From Metabacillus litoralis (GTDB taxonomy: Bacteria; Bacillota; Bacilli; Bacillales; Bacillaceae): a stretch of 64,000 nucleotides of DNA. The stretch is taken from the NCBI RefSeq assembly GCF_003667825.1, contig NZ_CP033043.1, forward strand, positions 1,857,501-1,921,500. Direction: 5' to 3'. Below are positions 58,994 through 64,000 of the stretch, one piece after another (position 1 is the first letter of the stretch; the number at the start of each line of letters is the position of its first letter). Position numbers and translations under genes: made by a program. A model generated the notes under the pieces. It worked only from the letters and a program-made list of their open reading frames with translations. It ran no database searches and had not been told where the DNA came from.

Positions 58994-59142
58994 GATGATC
59001 TCCTTTTCCTCTTAGCTCTTTTAAGAAACACTTTCTATAAGACCTTCAAAACTCATTATGTCCAATGCAAAAAAATCCATGTACAAAATTAAACTACCTA
59101 TTTTTCATATACGTCTCAATGTTAAATTGATAGCTTAAACAT

Positions 59143-59172
59143 CAAAAAAAGAGCAGAACTGCTCTTTTTTTG
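59143..59172. terminator. Strong terminator after the coat gene pair
   Basis: AAAAAAAGAGCAG-AA-CTGCTCTTTTTTT, perfect arms. Confidence 0.9.
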
Positions 59173-59191
59173 TATATGTAAATCAAACTTC

Positions 59192-59491
59192 CTATGACTT
59201 AAACTGATCATCAGGATGTAAATTATTTTGCATATATTCCTGAACGTTCTTAATTTGATCAACAGTTGCAAGTTCTGTTTTATACCATCCTTTTTCATCC
59301 ATTAACTGATATAACTCATAATGATTTTTGGATGCAGTATCAAAACATTCGGTATAGATATCCCGAAGTTCCTTATGAGTAGTTTCCAACATCGTACTGC
59401 TTAAGCTTCGGCATCTTCCTTTTTCTAGCTCCAAACAAAGTTGTACCATTTCACGATCCGTTAATCCTCGTCCTTCTATATTGTTAGGCAT
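59192..59491 (-). CDS. CotF-like spore coat protein
   Basis: A 99-residue protein of the coat F (CotF) family. It opens MPNNIEGRGLTDREMVQLCL and continues with ELEKGRCRSLSSTMLETTHK and FDTASKNHYELYQLMDEKGW, ending YMQNNLHPDDQ. The family's two helices with T-T-x-x-x-L-R/F and H-x-E/H-x-Y/L-x-x-M are visible. CotF-type proteins are ferritin-like coat components deposited on the spore surface. It is coupled with the partner gene at 59505 (13 bases apart). Confidence 0.85.
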   Translation of the reverse strand: MPNNIEGRGLTDREMVQLCLELEKGRCRSLSSTMLETTHKELRDIYTECFDTASKNHYELYQLMDEKGWYKTELATVDQIKNVQEYMQNNLHPDDQFKS

Positions 59492-59504
59492 TGTAAAATC
59501 TCCT

Positions 59505-59708
59505 TTATTGCATCATTTTTGATTGATTAAAGTATTGTGATAAGTCTGCAACTTTTAGCTGATGTTGCTCTGCCATTTGCTCTAATGACTTTTTTAAGTT
59601 TTCATCTTCACAAAGAGAAGCACACCAGTTCATTGTTTTTGCTGTAATTTCTTCCGCTCTAATTTCATCTTCTATAAAAGATAATTCCTTCATTGTTAGC
59701 TGTTTCAT
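59505..59708 (-). CDS. CotF-associated small coat protein (YraG-like)
   Basis: A 67-residue helical protein, MKQLTMKELSFIEDEIRAEE, TAKTMNWCASLCEDENLKKS and LEQMAEQHQLKVADLSQYF. The length, the E-x-x-A-K/T-x-x-x-C-A/S and H-Q-x-x-x-x-L positions resemble the short protein encoded before CotF-like genes in Bacillus (YraG-type). It is 13 bases upstream of the CotF-like gene in the same direction, so the two form an operon. A CotF-fold half-domain that pairs with its neighbour is possible. Confidence 0.78.
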   Translation of the reverse strand: MKQLTMKELSFIEDEIRAEEITAKTMNWCASLCEDENLKKSLEQMAEQHQLKVADLSQYFNQSKMMQ

Positions 59709-59863
59709 GTATAGTCACTCCTACTTTAAAGTCCTTCTCTTACGTTAGTATTTATCTTTATTTTTATTATTATCCATAATGATGTGAATTTGGATGCAAT
59801 TTCTAACATAAGGGATATCAATATTGATGATATTAAGAGGGCAAAGATTGGAGGAAAAAATAA

Positions 59864-60304
59864 GTGAACCATTTAAAAGCTCTGGCGATAAAATCTGTTG
59901 TGTCATTTCTTTTACTTTTTGTGGTGCTTGGCTTGCTATTTCAATATTCCTTTTCAGTTATATTAGGACTTACCCTAATTTTAGGCTTGGTATCTTATAT
60001 ATTAGGAGATTTAATGCTTTTACCGAGAACTTCAAACTTCACAGCAACAATTTCTGATTTTGCCATTGCAATGTTACTTACATGGTTTTACCTAGCGACA
60101 ATCACGACCTATGCGACTAATGTGTTTATTGCATCACTTATCACAGCAATTGGAGTTGCTTTATTTGAGAGCGTCTTCCATCGATATATGAGAAAAAACG
60201 TTCTATATGAAAAAGAAAGCCGTGTGAACATAGGAAATCTACGTTACAATACTGAAGTATCAGAAGAAATTTCCCCAGATTATCAAAAATTAAAGGAAGA
60301 TTAA
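59864..60304 (+). CDS. yndM: YndM-family membrane protein (DUF2512)
   Basis: A 146-residue protein with four membrane spans (about 7-28, 30-50, 58-80 and 84-102): LKALAIKSVVSFLLLFVVLG, FSVILGLTLILGLVSYILGD, LLPRTSNFTATISDFAIAML and VFIASLITAIGVALFESVFH. It ends with a soluble tail. The DLMLLPRTSN turn is typical of the DUF2512/YndM family. It starts with GTG behind GGAGG; an overlapping ATG frame is not coding. The family is found in spore-formers; the function is unknown. A terminator follows. Confidence 0.85.
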   Translation: MNHLKALAIKSVVSFLLLFVVLGLLFQYSFSVILGLTLILGLVSYILGDLMLLPRTSNFTATISDFAIAMLLTWFYLATITTYATNVFIASLITAIGVALFESVFHRYMRKNVLYEKESRVNIGNLRYNTEVSEEISPDYQKLKED

Positions 60305-60332
60305 AACCTAATCGAAATGATTAGGTTTTTTG
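60304..60332 (+). terminator. Terminator of yndM
   Basis: AACCTAATC-GAAAT-GATTAGGTTTTTT, perfect 9-bp arms and a T-run. Confidence 0.9.
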
Positions 60333-60406
60333 CATCATATACAGGCAACACAATTTCAGTTCTGCATACATTACAATGAAGCATGAACGTTAGGGGGATT
60401 TACTAA

Positions 60407-61255
60407 ATGTTTGCAGAAAACCGGATAAATGTAGGAAAGTATCAGATGAACGTTCGTCATTATCATCACGAAAACTGTAAAGAAGTAGTTGTACTTATAC
60501 ATGGAATTCCAACTAATTCTCATTTATGGGATCGCGTTATTCCCTATTTAAAGAAAAATTACTCCGTACTCGCTGTTGAACTTATAGGCTATGGGAAATC
60601 AGATCGTGGACCTTATGAAGACCTAACTCTTCCAAAACAGGCTACTTATATTCTTCGTGCGCTTGATCAACTGCATATTCCCTCAGCACACTTTGTTGGC
60701 CATGATCTTGGAGGAGGAATTGTTCAAATCTTGGCTGTCACTCATCCTGAGCGCGTAAAAAGTATTGTTGTCATTGATGGCGTCTGCTTCTCAAATTGGC
60801 CTCTTCCAAAAGTAGTATCCATTCGTTATCCTGTTGCTGAAGAGTTTTTCCCTTCACCATTATTTATTGAAAGAATGTTAAGAGAAGGCGTTTATTATCC
60901 TTCTATGTTAACTCCGGAATTACTTAAAATGTTTATTCTTCCGTTTGATACACCAACTGGACCAACAGAGCTTCAACAAGCTTCACTTGCATTAGACCAT
61001 CATCAAACAGAAAATCTTGTTCCTTATTTACCACATATTAAATGTCCTGCTACATTTTTATGGGGACAACATGACCGATATTTGGTACCATACTGGGGAT
61101 TCTTACTACACAAAACTGTTCCAAATTCAACATTTAAACTTATCCCAAATGCCAGTCACTATTCAATGATTGACCAACCTAGTATTGTTTCAAAGGAACT
61201 ATTGCTGCATCTTTCACGTGCTTCCTTAGGGTATCCTAGAGAGTTAGAAGCCTAG
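60407..61255 (+). CDS. Alpha/beta hydrolase with Asp nucleophile (dehalogenase/epoxide hydrolase-like)
   Basis: A 282-residue alpha/beta hydrolase. The oxyanion-hole motif is VLIHGIPTNSHLWDR (HG). The nucleophile elbow is GHDLGGG (about 98-104), with Asp in the position usually held by Ser, as in haloalkane and fluoroacetate dehalogenases and epoxide hydrolases. The acid lies in LWGQHDRYLVPYW and the base in IPNASHYSMIDQP. A cap domain (about 125-205) follows the usual order. It starts behind AGGGGG. The substrate is unknown; the Asp argues against a plain esterase. Confidence 0.88.
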   Translation: MFAENRINVGKYQMNVRHYHHENCKEVVVLIHGIPTNSHLWDRVIPYLKKNYSVLAVELIGYGKSDRGPYEDLTLPKQATYILRALDQLHIPSAHFVGHDLGGGIVQILAVTHPERVKSIVVIDGVCFSNWPLPKVVSIRYPVAEEFFPSPLFIERMLREGVYYPSMLTPELLKMFILPFDTPTGPTELQQASLALDHHQTENLVPYLPHIKCPATFLWGQHDRYLVPYWGFLLHKTVPNSTFKLIPNASHYSMIDQPSIVSKELLLHLSRASLGYPRELEA

Positions 61256-61340
61256 CATAAAGTGAGTAAAACGTGGACCACTTGATTCAGGAGTTGGATT
61301 AAGAGAAACTCTTGGATCTCTCTGGTCTATTATGATGAAT

Positions 61341-61559
61341 TTAATTATTACCAAGTAAATTTTGATCTAAAACTTCAGGATCAACACCATTTGTTATACT
61401 CTGACCATTCATAACTAATTGAAAGTCCCCAACTCCCCCACCACCTGATCCTGTTATGGCTTTTTCGATGCTTTTAGGTGAAATGCAATACGAATCACCA
61501 AAATTAATCACTCCACCACTAACACTATCAATTTTTAAATTTTTAATAATACATGGCAT
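61341..61559 (-). CDS. GerPA/GerPF-type spore germination protein
   Basis: A 72-residue protein with the hallmark GerP pattern: MPCIIKNLKIDSVSGGVINF, GDSYCISPKS, a Gly-rich stretch (GSGGGG) and the tail DFQLVMNGQSITNGVDPEVLDQ. The INSVxGGVVNFGDxxxxSPKS and D-P-(D/E)-V-x-D-Q blocks match GerPA and GerPF, which are coat proteins needed for germinants to reach inner spore layers. It is an isolated copy outside a gerP operon. I cannot say whether it is nearer to A or F. Confidence 0.88.
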   Translation of the reverse strand: MPCIIKNLKIDSVSGGVINFGDSYCISPKSIEKAITGSGGGGVGDFQLVMNGQSITNGVDPEVLDQNLLGNN

Positions 61560-61733
61560 TTAGCTAGCCTCCTCTCATTAAAGCTTTTACGCTATTGTAT
61601 GGAGTTTATGTATAATGTTGTGGACACGTCCCTATTCAATGAAAAGATAGACGAAGTTTTTCATACATGAAATGGTTACTTTACACAAAGCATAAGGTGA
61701 AGCAAATATTCCGCAAAAATGGAGGGTATATCA

Positions 61734-61955
61734 TTGAAAAATGTTCGTTACTTAATACAAGATGAATTTCAAGCAAACCAAGTTGCAGAAGATCTCAAAG
61801 TACAACTTGATATAAACAGAATGGAAACGATTCAAATCACAAGTGTAGAAAGTCGCAATGAGGTAATTGTACAAATTCCTGAAGCAAATGACTCAGTAGA
61901 AGAGGTTTTATCAGGCTTTATGAGGGGTTATCAAAAAGGAATGATTCTTGAATAA
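61734..61955 (+). CDS. Small unrecognised protein, 73 residues
   Basis: A 73-residue soluble protein. TTG at 61734 lies 7 bases after GGAGG, so it is the likely start; the ATG at 61719 would have the ribosome binding site inside its first codons. The sequence KNVRYLIQDEFQANQVAEDL, ETIQITSVESRNEVIVQIPE and VEEVLSGFMRGYQKGMILE looks like a small alpha/beta protein with a C-terminal helix. I do not recognise the family. A terminator follows at 62026. Confidence 0.62.
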   Translation: MKNVRYLIQDEFQANQVAEDLKVQLDINRMETIQITSVESRNEVIVQIPEANDSVEEVLSGFMRGYQKGMILE

Positions 61956-62025
61956 AAGAAAACTTGGCTTATTGCCTAGTCCCTTTGGTGTCAGCGTAAT
62001 TTTCCTTATATTTGCCGAAATAATA

Positions 62026-62052
62026 AAAAAGGTTGCCAGGGCAACCTTTTTT
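62026..62052. terminator. Bidirectional terminator
   Basis: AAAAAGGTTGCC-AG-GGCAACCTTTTTT, between convergent small genes. Confidence 0.9.
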
Positions 62053-62059
62053 CTACTTC

Positions 62060-62188
62060 TTAGCACCAAGCTGCTCCTACAATGATAAGAAGAATAAATA
62101 AAACAACAATCAACACAAATGGATTTACTCCTGGAGATGCAACTGGTGCATATCCATATCCACATCCATAGTTACAACCAAAGCCCAT
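62060..62188 (-). CDS. YjcZ-family sporulation peptide
   Basis: A 42-residue peptide, MGFGCNYGCGYGYAPVASPG then [20 protein letters not shown] and WC. The N-terminus is Gly/Tyr/Cys-rich and is followed by the membrane core [15 protein letters not shown] that is nearly identical to the peptide at 20098-20199. It starts behind AAGGAGG. Both are members of the YjcZ family of sporulation peptides. The cysteines at the start could take part in cross-linking, but this is a guess. Confidence 0.85.
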   Translation of the reverse strand: MGFGCNYGCGYGYAPVASPGVNPFVLIVVLFILLIIVGAAWC

Positions 62189-62341
62189 GTCATTTCCTCC
62201 TTTTCATTTACTAAACCATATCTTTTTGTAGATACTGTTTTACTTATACATATGTTAGAAGGCTTATTTACGTAATAGATATATACCTAATATGACTTAT
62301 AAATTCAATAAAAAACAGCCCATAAAATGGACTGTTAACCT

Positions 62342-62653
62342 CTAAAATTCTGGTAAAGAATCTAAGTTATTACTTTTATCACCATCAGGCTCGCTACGAA
62401 GAATGTCACGCCCATACTTATGAAAAACATCAACATGTGCTAGCTTACCGCCTTTTGCCTCTGAAAGTGCTTGCATATAGTCTAACTGTCTACCCGATTC
62501 TGTTTGAAATGCAATTAAATCGCCATCATCGTTTTTTCTTACTGCAATGATTTTCTCTTGATTCATCTTCATATCATTTGATATTTCAACATTCATTTCC
62601 TCTAGATCTGCTTGATTTTTGTATTGATTAAACACTTGTTCGAAACGATCCAT
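62342..62653 (-). CDS. DUF3892 domain protein
   Basis: A 103-residue protein. The C-terminal half carries the DUF3892 pattern: KIIAVRKNDDGDLIAFQTES followed by GRQLDYMQALSEAKGGKLAH and VDVFHKYGRDILRSEPDGD. The N-terminal helix (DRFEQVFNQYKNQADLEEMN) is polar. DUF3892 occurs in small Bacillus proteins. Start 62653 follows GAGGTGA; GTG one codon earlier is an alternative. No function is known to me. It lies about 50 bases downstream of the molybdopterin oxidoreductase gene, in the same direction. Confidence 0.78.
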   Translation of the reverse strand: MDRFEQVFNQYKNQADLEEMNVEISNDMKMNQEKIIAVRKNDDGDLIAFQTESGRQLDYMQALSEAKGGKLAHVDVFHKYGRDILRSEPDGDKSNNLDSLPEF

Positions 62654-62707
62654 CACATTATCACCTCATGTTTCTTATTTCCATTTGAAGTGATTTTATT
62701 CTTGCTA

Positions 62708-64000
62708 CTACATTTTTTCTACATTCACACGACCTGAAAAGAACACTGCACCTCCACCCATATCAGCAATACGATCTGGAGTTAACGCATTCACCATATG
62801 GTTTTTGCCTTTCATATCTGACCATAATCCTTGGCTCACAACAACACCTGGTAAAACTTGTTCACCAACTGAAGCAGGTAATTCACATTCGCCTCGCTGA
62901 TTCCAAATTCGCACAGTATCACCATCATTTATACCAAGTCTTTCTGCATCAAGAGAATTCATGAAAAGTTTTGATGTTTTTTCGAGCTTCATATGTTTAT
63001 CTTGATGAGAAAATGTAGAGTTTAAGAAATTATGATTTGGTCCAGGGACAAATAAAAACGGAAAATCACTTTCTTCAAAAATCGGGATATAAGTAGGTAA
63101 AGGTGGATAACCCTCTTCCTCCATCTGATGAGAATATAATTCGATCTTTCCTGAAGGTGTTTTTAAATTATCTAACAAATGACTAGTTCTATTTGCTTTT
63201 ATATAACTGTGTTTCTTTAATTTTTCATAGGTTACATGCTCTAAGTAAGGATTGTTTGTTTGATTTAACGATTGTTTAATTAATTCCACATCATCGTCCT
63301 TAAAATCCGATTCATCGAATTCCATCGCTTTCGCAAGCATTCGAAAAACATCAGTATTCGATTTACTTTCACCAATAGGACGGATAACTGGCTCCTGCAG
63401 ATGTATGTAATGATGCCAATAGGACGTATAAAAATCAATGTTCTCAAAGGCAGAAGTAGCTGGTAAAACAATGTCAGCATACATAGCAGTTTCTGTTATA
63501 AACAAATCATGAACAACCGTAAACAAATCTTCTCTTTCTAATCCCTTTCTTACCTTGTTCACATCTGGTGCAACAACAGCTGGATTCGTGCCATATACAA
63601 ACAATGACTGAACAGGGGAATTCATGTCTAATAGTGCTTTTCCTAATTGATTCATATTAATTGTTCTCGTTTGTTGCTTTAATAAATCAGGTCGTTGCAA
63701 TGAATTCGTGTTAAAAGCTAAAAATGCTGAATTTCCTTTAATGGCACCGCCACCCTTTACTAACCACTGACCTGTTAAAGCAGGTAAACAAGCAATCGTA
63801 CGAACTATCATTCCACCATTATCATGATGTTGTAGACCATTTCCAATTCGAATCATCGATGGAGAGATTTCCCCATACATTCGGGCTAATGAATAAATTT
63901 CTTCTTCAGGAACTCCTGTTATGCTCGAAACAAGTTTGGGTTCATATGATTGCACATGTTCCTCTAATTCTTTAAAGCCAATAGTATATCGTTCTAAAAA
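62708..64000 (-). CDS. Molybdopterin-dependent oxidoreductase, partial (YyaE-like)
   Basis: The frame is open to the right edge, so only the C-terminal 430 residues are present. It is the large-subunit fold of the DMSO reductase/formate dehydrogenase family: GVPEEEIYSLARMYGEISPS, RIGNGLQHHDNGGMIVRTIA, FVYGTNPAVVAPDVNKVRKG, DIVLPATSAFE and the C-terminal molydopterin-binding block LFMNSLDAERLGINDGDTVR with GECELPASVGEQVLPGVV. B. subtilis YyaE is the nearest known protein. The substrate is not known. The N-terminal Fe-S motif cannot be checked here. Confidence 0.88.
   Translation of the reverse strand, partial: FLERYTIGFKELEEHVQSYEPKLVSSITGVPEEEIYSLARMYGEISPSMIRIGNGLQHHDNGGMIVRTIACLPALTGQWLVKGGGAIKGNSAFLAFNTNSLQRPDLLKQQTRTINMNQLGKALLDMNSPVQSLFVYGTNPAVVAPDVNKVRKGLEREDLFTVVHDLFITETAMYADIVLPATSAFENIDFYTSYWHHYIHLQEPVIRPIGESKSNTDVFRMLAKAMEFDESDFKDDDVELIKQSLNQTNNPYLEHVTYEKLKKHSYIKANRTSHLLDNLKTPSGKIELYSHQMEEEGYPPLPTYIPIFEESDFPFLFVPGPNHNFLNSTFSHQDKHMKLEKTSKLFMNSLDAERLGINDGDTVRIWNQRGECELPASVGEQVLPGVVVSQGLWSDMKGKNHMVNALTPDRIADMGGGAVFFSGRVNVEKM

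Noticed and set aside
59824..60057. Plus-strand ATG frame overlapping yndM
   Set aside because: The GTG at 59864 in another frame has GGAGG at correct spacing and gives the full YndM family protein.
61256..61340. Protein-like open stretch on the minus strand (RDPRVSLNPTPESSGPRFTH)
   Set aside because: It has no start codon and no ribosome binding site, and its end overlaps the hydrolase gene.

Overview
The window looks like chromosomal DNA of a spore-forming member of the Bacillaceae (Bacillus or a close relative; species not determinable from what I can see). Base composition is AT-rich, ribosome binding sites are of the strong AGGAGG type, and there are many Bacillus-type genes: CwlJ, GerPA/GerPF-like proteins, CotF-like coat proteins, YjcZ-type peptides, a Spo0E-like phosphatase, a KinB-like kinase, class III fructose-1,6-bisphosphatase, Amj lipid II flippase, YisP and YndM. 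I saw no rRNA, tRNA, insertion sequence, prophage or CRISPR locus. Both window edges cut genes: an acetyltransferase on the left and a molybdopterin oxidoreductase on the right.

Layout. 1-3.6 kb: acetyltransferase, small membrane proteins and an ECF sigma/anti-sigma pair. 3.8-5.0 kb: a tandem array of about twenty 52-bp hairpin units. 5-15 kb: Nudix hydrolase, FUSC-like membrane protein, yisP, fbp, SGNH esterase, an amj operon, VOC and pentapeptide proteins. 15-20 kb: MMPL transporter plus YhgE-like partner, divergent from a TetR regulator. 20-25 kb: MetE-like methyltransferase behind a SAM-I riboswitch, a glycosyltransferase coupled to an XRE-AbrB regulator, a Spo0E-like gene and small genes. 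25-30 kb: adhA behind a sigma-54-type promoter, dsdA, cwlJ and nitroreductase. 30-36 kb: glycerophosphodiesterase, ABC transporter, two-component system and soluble PAS chemoreceptor. 36-46 kb: two MFS transporters, two luciferase-like oxidoreductases, NRDE protein, serA behind a ZTP (pfl)-type riboswitch, SDR and a Cys-cluster pentapeptide protein. 46-48.7 kb: acetyltransferase, a decayed MFS pseudogene and a second 52-bp array with the same core as the first. 48.7-64 kb: HD-GYP, gamma-glutamylcyclotransferase fusion, Mn-catalase, sporulation-type kinase, then a dense block of spore and coat genes.

The most unusual content is a family of hairpin repeats built on GGGACA/TGTCCC. It occurs as single dispersed elements at 5751, 8223, 19747, 23651 and 24376, several of them abutting stop codons, and as two large 52-bp tandem arrays 43 kb apart. 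In both arrays each unit carries TGTCCCGAT-N9-ATCGAGAC(A/T); the one internal mismatch becomes a G-U pair only in RNA read from the minus strand. Both arrays lie just 3' of a minus-strand gene (Nudix; HD-GYP) with no terminator visible between. Other regulatory observations are two genes whose best-supported starts are ATT and ATA, an AUG-UAG minimal ORF before an MFS transporter, a hairpin covering the ribosome binding site of the glycerophosphodiesterase gene, and a divergent cluster of five small spore-protein-like genes sharing a GFGxIxGNFN-type motif.

All calls come from reading the sequence and recalling families; no searches were run.
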